36,066 nucleotides of DNA from positions 1 through 36,066 of the forward strand of contig DATGGU010000146.1 in assembly GCA_035308365.1 (NCBI GenBank), in the 5' to 3' direction. The notes under the pieces are model-generated. The model saw only the letters and a list, made by a program, of their open reading frames with translations, was not told the origin of the DNA and made no database searches. The first letter of the stretch is position 1, and every line of letters starts with the position of its first letter. The stretch comes from PALSA-505 sp035308365 (GTDB lineage: Bacteria; Actinomycetota; Actinomycetes; Streptosporangiales; Streptosporangiaceae). Positions 23,113 through 30,860 of the stretch are shown piece after piece. A program made the translations under genes and the position numbers.

Positions 23113-24239
23113 GCATCGCGACCGGGATCATCGGGGCCAGCGGCTTCGCGGGCGGGGAGCTGGCCCGGCTGCTCGCGGGCCACCCGGAATTCAGCTTGTG
23201 CTACGCGTCGGTGCCGGGGCACTCGCCGGACCTGGTGGGCAAGCCGCTCGCCGCCGTACACCCGCACCTTCGGGCCGGCCGGGCGGTAGAGGCTCTGCCG
23301 TCGAAGAACGGCGGGTCCGCCGGCAGCCTGGAACTGGTTCGCACGAAGACCTCGGAGGCAGCCCGGCGGTGCGAGGTGGTGTTCCTGGCGACCCCACCGC
23401 TCGTGTCGGCGGCGCTCGGGCCCGCGCTGCTGGCGGCCGGCGTCGAGGTGGTCGTGGACCTCAGCCCGGCCTTCCGGCTGCGCGACCCCGCGCTGCACAG
23501 CAAGTGGTACCCGGCGGTCAGCAGGCCACCGGAGCGCACCGCGGTGTACGGGCTGCCGGAACTGAACCGCGCACTGCTGCCAGGCGCGGACCTCATCGCC
23601 GCGCCCGGCTGCCTGGCGACGGCGGCGATACTGGCACTCATGCCGCTGAGCGGGCTGGACGGAGTGCGGCTGTCGAGCATCACGATCGACGGGAAGGCCG
23701 GGTCCACCGGCTCCGGCCACCGGCTGCGCAGCTCCGGCCTGCACCCGGTGCGCAGCGGGGTGGTCGCCCCTTATGCGCCTGCCGGGCACAGGCATGTGGC
23801 CGAGATCCAGGAGGCATTGCTGGGCAAGGGCCTGGCCACCGTCGGTGGCGGGCTGCGGCTCGGCATGTCCGTGTTCGGCGTCGATCTCGTGCGCGGAGTG
23901 TCCGTCGCCGCGCACGTCATCGTGGACCCTGACAGCCGCCTTCCCAGCGAAGGCGAGCTGGCCAGCCTGTATCGCGACGCCTACCGCGATGCGGCGTTCG
24001 TCCGGGTCATCCACTGGCGTGACGAGGCGGTCCCGCTGCCCGACCCGAAGACCCTGACCGGCTCGAACTACTGCGATATCGCGGTGTTCCAGGACGCCGA
24101 CTGCGGCCGGCTGGTGATCGTCGCCGCGCTGGACAACCTGATGAAGGGCGCGGCCGGGCAGGCGATCCAGGCATGTAACATCCGCTACGGCCTGCCGGAG
24201 ACGCTCGGGATCGACGCGTTCGCGGTCTACCCGGGCTAG
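23109..24239 (+). CDS. lysY: LysY/ArgC-like acyl-phosphate reductase
   Basis: A 376-residue NADPH-dependent reductase of the ArgC/LysY family, somewhat longer than the usual 345 or so. It begins 'GIIGASGFAGGELARLLAGH' (nucleotide-binding loop). The catalytic cysteine Cys168 is in 'AAPGCLATAAILAL' and the histidine in 'AGHRHVAEIQ' (227/229). 'SSITIDGKAGSTGSGH' and 'DNLMKGAAGQAIQ' are also family marks. It should reduce the carrier-bound acyl-phosphate made by the LysZ-like kinase to an aldehyde. The extra length is near residues 65-80 and in the C-terminal half. ATG 23109 overlaps the LysX-like stop (ATGA). Confidence 0.88.
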   Translation: MSIATGIIGASGFAGGELARLLAGHPEFSLCYASVPGHSPDLVGKPLAAVHPHLRAGRAVEALPSKNGGSAGSLELVRTKTSEAARRCEVVFLATPPLVSAALGPALLAAGVEVVVDLSPAFRLRDPALHSKWYPAVSRPPERTAVYGLPELNRALLPGADLIAAPGCLATAAILALMPLSGLDGVRLSSITIDGKAGSTGSGHRLRSSGLHPVRSGVVAPYAPAGHRHVAEIQEALLGKGLATVGGGLRLGMSVFGVDLVRGVSVAAHVIVDPDSRLPSEGELASLYRDAYRDAAFVRVIHWRDEAVPLPDPKTLTGSNYCDIAVFQDADCGRLVIVAALDNLMKGAAGQAIQACNIRYGLPETLGIDAFAVYPG

Positions 24240-24244
24240 CGGTC

Positions 24245-25036
24245 ATGGGTTCCGGGCAACTGATCGTGGTGAAGCTGGGAGGCAGCGTCCTGGCCGCCCT
24301 CACCCCGGCCTGGTGGGACGACGCGGCCGCGGTGGCAGCCAGGAACCGGACGGTGTTCGTGCACGGCTGGTCCCGCCCGCTGGAGGACTGGCAGCGGCAG
24401 CGGGGCATGGAGCCCGTCTTCCGCACCAACCAGCATGGCCATGTCAGCCGGTTCACCGACCATGCGGTGATCGAGGGCATCCGCAGCGTCGCCAGCCCGC
24501 TGAGGGAGCTGATCAGCCGGAACCTCTCCGGGCGCGGGGTCAGCACACGCTGCGTGGATGCCGCCGACGAGGGGCTCATCGAGGCCCTGATCAGGCCACA
24601 GCGCTGGTGGGCCGGCGGCGAACTCCGCCGCCTGGACAACCTGGTCGGCAACATCACCCGGGTCGACACGGCGATGCTGGCCGGCATCCTGGGCAAGGGG
24701 CAGGTCCCCGTGGTCACGCCGCTGGCCCGCTCGGCAGGCCACCGGTATGCCAACGTGAACGCCGACCGGGCCACGGCGGCCATCGCGGCACATGCCGGCG
24801 CCGCGGACCTGGTGATGGTCACCGACGTCCCTGGGGTGCTGGTGAACGGGGTCCTCGCGCCGGTGCTGCACGCCGCCGAACTGCCCGGCCTGCGTGATCA
24901 GTTCAGCGGCGGGATGCGGAAGAAGGTACGTGCGGCGGCCGAAGCCATCGGCTCGGGGACCGGCCGGGCGGTGATCGGCTGCGCCACGCTCACCGAGTTG
25001 CTGGCCGGCCAGGCCGGGACGCGGGTGGTGGCATGA
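24245..25036 (+). CDS. lysZ: LysZ/ArgB-like amino acid kinase
   Basis: A 263-residue amino-acid-kinase-fold protein similar to LysZ and ArgB. 'IVVKLGGSVL' carries Lys10, 'RYANVNADRATAAIAAHAG' and 'VMVTDVPGVLVNGV' match the substrate and ATP sites, and 'GGMRKKVRAAAEA' matches the LysZ 'GRMKRKV' loop. It should phosphorylate the distal carboxylate of the carrier-bound amino acid. One odd point is 'VHGWSRPL' (40-46), with Trp42 where the family almost always has glycine in the substrate loop (HGG). This bulky change may reshape the pocket for a different side chain. ATG 24245 is 6 bases after the LysY-like stop; the stop overlaps the next start (ATGA). Confidence 0.85.
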   Translation: MGSGQLIVVKLGGSVLAALTPAWWDDAAAVAARNRTVFVHGWSRPLEDWQRQRGMEPVFRTNQHGHVSRFTDHAVIEGIRSVASPLRELISRNLSGRGVSTRCVDAADEGLIEALIRPQRWWAGGELRRLDNLVGNITRVDTAMLAGILGKGQVPVVTPLARSAGHRYANVNADRATAAIAAHAGAADLVMVTDVPGVLVNGVLAPVLHAAELPGLRDQFSGGMRKKVRAAAEAIGSGTGRAVIGCATLTELLAGQAGTRVVA

Positions 25037-26196
25037 CGGCGACGCAGGCGCACCGGTGGCTGGACCGGTTCGGCGCGATGCGCCGTGAACTCGGCGGCGC
25101 ACGTGGCGAGGGTGCCACGCGATGGGGCCGGGACTTCGCCGACCTGGGCCGGTCAGAGCCGCTGACCGCCTGGCCGCCGGACGCACAGGCGGACCGGATG
25201 CTGGCGGCCGCGGCGCAGACCCGGCGCTATCCTCCCGTGGCGGGCAGGCGGGATGTGCTCGACCAGGTCGCCGCCCATTACAGCGGGGTGCTGGGGGTGC
25301 CGCTCACCCACGCGAACATCCTTCTGACGCCGGGTGCGCTGACCGGGATCATGCTGGCGCTGATGACCCTGGGCCGGCCGGGGGCCGAGGTGGCCATACC
25401 CGCTCCCTACTATCACGCCTACCCGAGCCAGGCCGAGCTGACCGGGCACCTGCCGCGAGTGATCGCCGCAGGCCCGGCTGACGGCTGGCGGCTGACCACG
25501 GGGCAGGCCGGGGCGCTGCCCGCGGGGACCGTGCTGCTGCTGGCCAACCCGGCCAACCCGGCGACCGTCAGCTACGGCGAAGGCCGGCTGCGCGAGATCA
25601 TCTCCGCGCTGCCGCAGGACGCGGCGGTCATCGCCGACGAGGTGTACGGCGAGTACCTCTACTCCCCCGGCGACTTCGCCAGCCTCGCCTCGCTGAGCGG
25701 GCCGGGCGGGCCTGACCGACCGGGCCGCTGGCTGGTGGTGCGCAGTGCCGCGAAGACGCTCGGGCGGCCGGGACTGCGAATAGGCGTGCTGATCGGACCC
25801 GCCGCGCTGATCGGCGCGGCGGCCGACCGCGCCGCGGCGCTCCTGGGAGGCGTGAGCGTGCCGGCCCAGCTGGCGCTCGCCGGAGGACTGCGGGCGTCGG
25901 CGGACGCCGATCACATGCGGCCCTACCGGCGCAGGGCCGAACTGGCGCTGGAGTTGGCGGGCGGGCTGGGCCTGACCGCGCAGCCGCCGCACGGCACCTA
26001 CTACCTGTGGCTGGACGGGCCCGGCCTCGGCCGGGTCGCGACCGCGGTACGGCTGGCCACCGAGCATGGCGTGTTCGTCTGGCCAGGGGAGTACTTCGGC
26101 TGGCCCACGCACGCCAGGGTCTCGCTGAGCGCTCCGGCCGCCGACATCCAGAAGGGGCTGACCAGGATCGGTGAGTTCGTGAACCGGGAGGCATGA
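25033..26196 (+). CDS. Class I/II PLP aminotransferase, first copy
   Basis: A 387-residue fold-type I aminotransferase of the aspartate/tyrosine type. Marks: 'ILLTPGALTGIMLAL', 'LANPANPATVSY' (Asn175, where the family has NPNNPTG), 'VIADEVYGEYLYS' (Asp202, Tyr205), the PLP lysine Lys241 in 'VVRSAAKTLGRPGLRIG', and Arg249. In the LysW lysine pathway the aldehyde is transaminated by LysJ, a class III enzyme; a class I/II enzyme directly after LysZ suggests this one fills that step here. The changed 'NPANPAT' loop is unusual. The start overlaps the kinase stop, so expression is tightly coupled. Confidence 0.8.
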   Translation: MTATQAHRWLDRFGAMRRELGGARGEGATRWGRDFADLGRSEPLTAWPPDAQADRMLAAAAQTRRYPPVAGRRDVLDQVAAHYSGVLGVPLTHANILLTPGALTGIMLALMTLGRPGAEVAIPAPYYHAYPSQAELTGHLPRVIAAGPADGWRLTTGQAGALPAGTVLLLANPANPATVSYGEGRLREIISALPQDAAVIADEVYGEYLYSPGDFASLASLSGPGGPDRPGRWLVVRSAAKTLGRPGLRIGVLIGPAALIGAAADRAAALLGGVSVPAQLALAGGLRASADADHMRPYRRRAELALELAGGLGLTAQPPHGTYYLWLDGPGLGRVATAVRLATEHGVFVWPGEYFGWPTHARVSLSAPAADIQKGLTRIGEFVNREA

Positions 26197-26203
26197 GGCG
26201 CGG

Positions 26204-27505
26204 ATGACGGATTTCATTTTCCTCGACCCCGGCGCGGACGTGACCCGCCGCGACATCTACCGGCTCGGCCGCGATCTCGGTATGCGAATCGTCCTGGTCA
26301 GCCGGGATCTCGGCTGGGAGGCCGAGCACATCGACGACTGGGTCGAGGCCGACCCCACGAACCCGGATGACGTGCTGGCCGCGCTGGCGGCCCGCCGGGC
26401 ACCGGCAGGCGTCGTAAATTGCAGCGAATCGTGCCTGATGGCAGCCGCGGCTGTCACCGGCCATTACCGGCTGCCCGGGCTCAGCATGCGGGTGGCCAGG
26501 CGCTGCCGCGACAAGGTACTGATGGGCGAGCGGCTGGCGGCGGCGGGAGTGCCGATGGCCCGGCGCCGTGTGGTCACGGACGCCAGGCAGGCGCAGGCCG
26601 CGGCCCGCGAGATCGGCCCGGATGTGGTGCTCAAACCCAGCACCGGCGTGGCCAGCCTGTTCACCATCCAGACCCACGCCGGGCAGATCGGGGATCTGCT
26701 GCATCGGTTCAACGCGATGCTGGCAGCGCGATCACCCGCGCCGCTGCGGGAGATGGGCGGCCGGTGGCTGGTCGAGGAGTATCTCGCCGGGCCAGCCTTC
26801 AGCGTGGAATCCGTGGTAACCGGTGGTGCTGCCCGGCACCTCGCCATCTGCGAGAAGGCGCCGCTGAGCGGGCCGTACTTCCGCGAGCTCGGCCACTCCA
26901 CGCCACCCCGCCTGAGCACGGCGGGCCAGGCCACGCTGACCGAGCTGACCGGGCAGGCCGTGGCGGCCCTGGAGATCAGCGACTGCGTCACGCACACGGA
27001 GTTCAAATGGACGGCCGGCGGGCCAAGGCTGCTGGAGGTCGGGGCCAGGATGGGCGGCGGGTCGATCAGGCAGGTGGTCCGGCACGCGACCGGCGTGGAC
27101 CTGGCCATGGTCACCCTGGAGCTTGCGATGGGGCGCACCCCGGCGCCGCGGCCACACAACGGGCAGGCGAGCGCGAGCCGCAGCCTCTACCCGTCCCGGG
27201 CCGGCCGGGTCGGCCGGCTGCCCACGGAAGAACTCGCCAGGCTGCCGGGGATCATCGCGGTCAACCGCTGGCTCGGCGAGGGTGATACCTACCTGCTGCC
27301 GCCGGACGGCTACCGGGAGGTGCTGGGTGTGGTGGCGGCCGGCGCCGACGCGGACAAGGCGATCCGCACCGCCGAAGCCGCCATCGCGTTCGCAGACAGG
27401 ATGAATGTCATTCAAACGGTTCCGGAAAGTTGGAGGTTATCGATGGCCAAGAATGTGACAGCAAGATCACTTAAGTGTTTGAATAGTATTCACCGGTGCT
27501 GCTGA
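26204..27505 (+). CDS. ATP-grasp amino acid/peptide ligase
   Basis: About 433 residues. It resembles the BacD-like L-amino acid ligase group of ATP-grasp enzymes. A pre-ATP-grasp domain holds 'GVVNCSESCLMAAAAV'. The central nucleotide site has 'RDKVLMGERLAAAGVPM', 'DVVLKPSTGVASL' and 'WLVEEYLAGPAFSVESVV'. The metal site is 'CVTHTEFKWTAGGPRLLEVG', followed by 'ARMGGGSIRQ'. Such enzymes activate a carboxylate as acyl-phosphate and condense it with an amine, making dipeptides without NRPS. The last 35 codons are markedly AT-rich with rare codons and contain an internal strong ribosome site and ATG (27443), so the natural C-terminus or a nested peptide is in question. The start is ATG 26204, after GGGAGG. 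Confidence 0.8.
   Translation: MTDFIFLDPGADVTRRDIYRLGRDLGMRIVLVSRDLGWEAEHIDDWVEADPTNPDDVLAALAARRAPAGVVNCSESCLMAAAAVTGHYRLPGLSMRVARRCRDKVLMGERLAAAGVPMARRRVVTDARQAQAAAREIGPDVVLKPSTGVASLFTIQTHAGQIGDLLHRFNAMLAARSPAPLREMGGRWLVEEYLAGPAFSVESVVTGGAARHLAICEKAPLSGPYFRELGHSTPPRLSTAGQATLTELTGQAVAALEISDCVTHTEFKWTAGGPRLLEVGARMGGGSIRQVVRHATGVDLAMVTLELAMGRTPAPRPHNGQASASRSLYPSRAGRVGRLPTEELARLPGIIAVNRWLGEGDTYLLPPDGYREVLGVVAAGADADKAIRTAEAAIAFADRMNVIQTVPESWRLSMAKNVTARSLKCLNSIHRCC
27443..27505 (+). CDS. Candidate 20-residue peptide nested in the ligase 3' end
   Basis: An ATG at 27443 is preceded by TTGGAGGTTATCG, an ideal GGAGG (27432-27436) six bases away, and reads MAKNVTARSLKCLNSIHRCC before the TGA shared with the ligase. 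It is in frame with the ligase, so it may simply be that protein's tail. However, the segment is AT-rich and uses codons (AGA, TCA, CTT, TTG, ATT) that are rare in the neighbouring genes. The peptide is basic and ends Cys-Cys. It could be a separate short peptide or a translation re-start that couples the next gene. There is no family recognition. Confidence 0.3.
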   Translation: MAKNVTARSLKCLNSIHRCC

Positions 27506-27506
27506 C

Positions 27507-28601
27507 ATGAGGATGCCGGTCTTCCGCCAAGAGGAATTCTTCGAGCTGCACGAGTTCCACTGCCGTTACATGCTCGCGCTCAGCGGCGTGCAGCCGCTGA
27601 CCCACGGCGAGCTGGCCGGGCTCATCGGCCAGGCCCCCGGCCCCGAACTGGAGCTCGGCTACACGCCGTCAGCCGGGTACGGGCAACTGCGCGAACTGAT
27701 CGCCGGCCGCGTCCCCGGGGCCGGCCCGGGCAACGTCCTGGTCACCGTGGGCGCCATCGAAGCCTTGCTGATCAGCGTCAATCTGCTCATCGGGCCGGGC
27801 GACGAGGCGATCTGCCTGTGGCCCAGCTATCAGCCACTGCACGAGTTCGTGACCAGCGCGGGCGGGTCGGTCCGCTTCGTCCGGCTGGCCCCCGAGGACG
27901 GCTTCCGCATCGACCTCGGCCGGATCCGGGCCGCGGTGACCGGACGGACCAGGCTGGTCATCATCAACACGCCACACAACCCCACCGGCCAGCAGGTGCA
28001 GGCAGCCGGCCTGCGTGATCTGGCCGATGACCTGGCGGGGCGGGGCATCTCGCTGCTGGTCGACGAGGTCTTCCGGGAGATGTGGCCGGACGCCGGCCCG
28101 TGTGCCTGGGACGGCCGGGACAATCTGCTGGCGGTCGGCGGGCTGAGCAAGTCCTATGGGCTGCCAGGGCTGCGGATCGGCTGGCTGATCGCCGAGCCAG
28201 GCCTGGTGGTCCGCGCCCGGCAGTACCGCAAGTACACCTCGCTCAACCCCGGCGCGCTGGACCAGGCGCTGGCGGTTCAGGCGCTGCTCGCCCGCGACCG
28301 TATCCTGGCTCGCACGCACGACCTGGTGCGGCGCGGCCTGCACACCGCGCTGACCTGGCTGGACCGCTGGCCCGAGGTGTTCGAGACGGTTCCTCCGGCC
28401 GGCGGCGGGCTGCTGTTTCCCCGGCTCAAGCTGGCCATGCCGGCCAGGGACTTCTGCACGGCGCTCGTGGAGCAGACCGGCGTGCTGCTGGCACCGGGCA
28501 GCGACTGCTACGACATGGAGGGTTTCCTGCGGATGGGCTTCGCCACCAGCGAACTCACCGAAGGCCTGGCCGGGGTCGCGCAATTCCTGGAGCGCCGGTG
28601 A
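27507..28601 (+). CDS. Class I/II PLP aminotransferase, second copy
   Basis: A 364-residue fold-type I aminotransferase. It opens 'FFELHEFHCRYMLALSGVQP', a start seen in aminotransferase relatives of VioD/capreomycidine synthase as remembered. Later it has 'IINTPHNPTGQQ' (Asn158), 'LLVDEVFREMW' (Asp186), and the PLP lysine Lys215 in 'VGGLSKSYGLPGLRIGW' with Arg223. It is divergent from the first copy, so the two likely act on different substrates, and the capreomycidine-synthase resemblance leaves room for a cyclising PLP reaction. ATG 27507 is one base after the ligase TGA and has no obvious ribosome site; ATG 27513 is an alternative. The stop overlaps the DapF-like start (GTGA). Confidence 0.8.
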   Translation: MRMPVFRQEEFFELHEFHCRYMLALSGVQPLTHGELAGLIGQAPGPELELGYTPSAGYGQLRELIAGRVPGAGPGNVLVTVGAIEALLISVNLLIGPGDEAICLWPSYQPLHEFVTSAGGSVRFVRLAPEDGFRIDLGRIRAAVTGRTRLVIINTPHNPTGQQVQAAGLRDLADDLAGRGISLLVDEVFREMWPDAGPCAWDGRDNLLAVGGLSKSYGLPGLRIGWLIAEPGLVVRARQYRKYTSLNPGALDQALAVQALLARDRILARTHDLVRRGLHTALTWLDRWPEVFETVPPAGGGLLFPRLKLAMPARDFCTALVEQTGVLLAPGSDCYDMEGFLRMGFATSELTEGLAGVAQFLERR

Positions 28602-29356
28602 GCATCCCGTTCTGGAAGGCATACGCGGAGGGCAACTCCTACGTCATCGTGGAATCGGAAAGCGCGGTGGAGCAGGTGCTGCCCTGGATCGTGGACGGGC
28701 GGCGAGGACTGGGCGGTGACGGCCTGCTGCTCGCGGACTGGCAGCCGGGTCCGACCGTGGGCATGCGGGTCTTCAACCCCGATGGCTGCGAGGCGCCGTC
28801 CTGCGGTAACGGGGCACGCTGCCTGGCCGCGCTGGCCATGCGCACCGGCCGTGCCGGCCGCGACGACGCGGTCACCGTCGAGTGCGCGGGGGGCTCACTG
28901 GTGCACCGGCTGGCCGACGCCGCGCGGCTGGCCTTCATCCAGACCATGCCGCTGCCCGGCGACCCGGTGATCTGGCGCGATGGCAACATGGCCCAGGTTG
29001 AGCTTGGCACCGCGCACCGCGTGGTGTTCCGCGACCTCGACGGCTTGGACCCGGCCACCGAGGGGCCACCCTGTGCGCGGCAGTGGCCAGGTGGCACCAA
29101 TGTCATGTTTGCCCAGGTCACGTCGCCTGGCATGCTCGACGTCGTGCCATGGGAACGGGGAGTGGGGCCGACTCTCGGCTGCGCGACAGGTGCCGCGGCG
29201 GCCGCCATCGCCGCGGCGGGGTACATACCCGGCTGGCCGGACAGTGTGCGGGTCCGGCAGCCGGGGGGCAGCGTCGGTGTCCGGCGGCAGGCGGGCTCGC
29301 TGGACATGACGGGGACGGTCCGGTTCATCGCCGAAGGGACAGTGGAAACCGCATGA
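28598..29356 (+). CDS. Diaminopimelate-epimerase-like protein (DapF family)
   Basis: A 252-residue cofactor-free racemase/epimerase of the DapF fold. Both catalytic cysteines are present: Cys69 in 'APSCGNGARCLAA' and Cys195 in 'ERGVGPTLGCATGAAAAAIA'. The N-terminal 'WKAYAEGNSYVIV' and 'GLGGDGLLLAD' also match. DapF inverts the alpha carbon of diaminopimelate. Here the partner LysA-like decarboxylase acts on D-centres, so the two could form a pair that epimerises and decarboxylates a diamino diacid. It is shorter than the usual 275 or so residues. GTG 28598 overlaps the previous stop. Confidence 0.85.
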   Translation: MSIPFWKAYAEGNSYVIVESESAVEQVLPWIVDGRRGLGGDGLLLADWQPGPTVGMRVFNPDGCEAPSCGNGARCLAALAMRTGRAGRDDAVTVECAGGSLVHRLADAARLAFIQTMPLPGDPVIWRDGNMAQVELGTAHRVVFRDLDGLDPATEGPPCARQWPGGTNVMFAQVTSPGMLDVVPWERGVGPTLGCATGAAAAAIAAAGYIPGWPDSVRVRQPGGSVGVRRQAGSLDMTGTVRFIAEGTVETA

Positions 29357-29961
29357 GCCTGAGTGCGCTCGTGCTCGACAACGGAAGCCGGTCCGCGGGA
29401 CTGATCGCGCGGCTGGCTCAGGACGCCGGCTGGCGGGCCTGGGTGCTGCCTCACGCCGCGTTGGATGCGGCGGGCGGCTGGCCGGACGCGATCATCCTGT
29501 CCGGCACCGACCGGCCGGCCTTCGAGCCGGGTTACGAGGCGGAACTGCGGCTCATCCAGCGCTGCCCCGTGCCACTGCTCGGCATCTGCGGCGGCATGCA
29601 GCTCATCGGGCGCGCGTTCGGCGTGGGGCTGGACCAGGGCCCGCCGGTGATCGGGCGGGCGACGGTGCGGGTACGCACCGACATCGCCCTGTTCCACGGG
29701 ATGCCGGAACAGGTGCCGCTGTTCCAGCGCCACATCTACCGGCTGCGGTCAGTCCCGGACGGGTTCACCGGCATCGCCACCTCGGCAAGCTGCCCGGTCG
29801 AGGGAATCGGCGACCCCGGCCGCATCCTGTACGGCATGCAGGCGCATCTGGAGTTCCGCGCCGAGGGCAAACGTATCCTCACCCAGTTCCTGCGGCTGGC
29901 CGCGCACCAGCAGGCGGGGCCCGGTGGCGGGCGGCGGGCGGAGCCGGCATGGCGGGCATAG
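29353..29961 (+). CDS. Class I glutamine amidotransferase-like / C26-like protein
   Basis: A 202-residue class I GATase fold with a complete catalytic triad: nucleophile Cys79 in 'LLGICGGMQLIG' and His165/Glu167 in 'YGMQAHLEFRAEG'. Family members deliver ammonia from glutamine to a synthetase or, as C26 peptidases, hydrolyse gamma-glutamyl bonds. No synthetase domain is fused. The nearby ATP-grasp or acyl-CoA enzymes could use the ammonia. A gamma-glutamyl hydrolase role would suit release of product from the carrier glutamate, a step done by LysK (M20 peptidase) in LysW pathways and absent here. ATG 29353 overlaps the DapF-like stop (ATGA); its stop overlaps the exporter start. Confidence 0.8.
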   Translation: MSLSALVLDNGSRSAGLIARLAQDAGWRAWVLPHAALDAAGGWPDAIILSGTDRPAFEPGYEAELRLIQRCPVPLLGICGGMQLIGRAFGVGLDQGPPVIGRATVRVRTDIALFHGMPEQVPLFQRHIYRLRSVPDGFTGIATSASCPVEGIGDPGRILYGMQAHLEFRAEGKRILTQFLRLAAHQQAGPGGGRRAEPAWRA

Positions 29962-30818
29962 TCCTCGCGCTGCTGGCGGCAGCCACCTATGGCGCTTCCG
30001 ATTTCTTCGGCGGCCTGTCCTCACGCCGGGCACCGGTGCCGGTCATCCTGTTCTACTCGCAGCTTGCGAGCGTGGCGCCGCTGGTGATCGCGCTGTTGCT
30101 GCTGCCCGCAGCCCACGCCACCGGCGCGGACTACGGCTGGGGGGCGGCGGCGGGCCTGATATCCCTGCTCGGGATGAGCCTGCTGTACCTCAGCCTGGCC
30201 GTAGGGCCGATGTCGGTCGCCGCCCCCGTCACAGCCGTGTGTGTGGCAGTGCTGCCCACCGCGGCCGGGCTCGCCCTCGGCGAGCGTCTTTCCGCGCAGA
30301 CCCTGGCCGGCCTGGTGCTCGGCATCGGCGGAGTCGGGCTGATCAGCCTCGGACCTAGGCAGCAGGGCAGCCACGCCGCCCCGGCGGGGCGGGTGATCCC
30401 GGTAGCGGCCGGGGCCGGTGCCTGCCTCGGCGCGTTCTTCATCGTGCTGAGCAGGACCTCGCCGGGCAGTGGCCTGCTGCCGCTGCTGGCGACCCGCGCC
30501 GTCACCGTCGGCATCCTCGGCTCGCTCGCCGGCGCGCGCATGATCCGGGCCCGCAGCCGGTCGGCGGCCCGCGTGCCCCGCCCCGCCCGGGTGGCGATGA
30601 TTTCGGCCGGGGTACTCGACATGACAGGGAATTTCTTCTACGTATTCGCGGTCAGGCACGGGCCGCTCGCGGTGATCGCGGTGATCACCGCGCTCTACCC
30701 GGCCGCAACTGTCCTGCTCGCCTGGGCGGTGCTGCGGGAACGCCTGTCGCTGGCCCAGGGGCTGGGGACGGGCGCCGCCATGGCCTGCGTAAGCCTGCTG
30801 GCACTGTCCAGGGCATGA
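29949..30818 (+). CDS. EamA/DMT-family exporter
   Basis: A 289-residue protein with about ten membrane segments arranged as two repeats, typical of the drug/metabolite transporter (EamA) family. 'LYLSLAVGPMSVAAPVTAVCV' in the first repeat and 'FYVFAVRHGPLAVIAVITALYPAATVLLA' in the second are the usual family signatures; the second is followed by a final 'RERLSLAQGLG' helix. These proteins often export amino acids and small metabolites. As the only transporter in the operon it is the candidate exporter of the pathway product. ATG 29949 lies inside the end of the GATase gene, so expression is coupled. Confidence 0.85.
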   Translation: MAGIVLALLAAATYGASDFFGGLSSRRAPVPVILFYSQLASVAPLVIALLLLPAAHATGADYGWGAAAGLISLLGMSLLYLSLAVGPMSVAAPVTAVCVAVLPTAAGLALGERLSAQTLAGLVLGIGGVGLISLGPRQQGSHAAPAGRVIPVAAGAGACLGAFFIVLSRTSPGSGLLPLLATRAVTVGILGSLAGARMIRARSRSAARVPRPARVAMISAGVLDMTGNFFYVFAVRHGPLAVIAVITALYPAATVLLAWAVLRERLSLAQGLGTGAAMACVSLLALSRA

Positions 30819-30860
30819 GGCCGCACGTGGCGGCCCGCCGAGCGGAAAGGAAGGGCAACC
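30819..30860 (+). promoter_or_regulatory. Short gap with small hairpin and ribosome site
   Basis: GGCCGC (30819-30824) and GCGGCC (30830-30835) form a 6-bp stem with a 5-base loop directly after the exporter stop. GGAAGGG (30849-30855) then precedes the TTG start at 30861. This is the largest gap in the operon up to here, and a mild attenuation site is possible, but the TTG start and ribosome site indicate continued translation. Confidence 0.4.
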
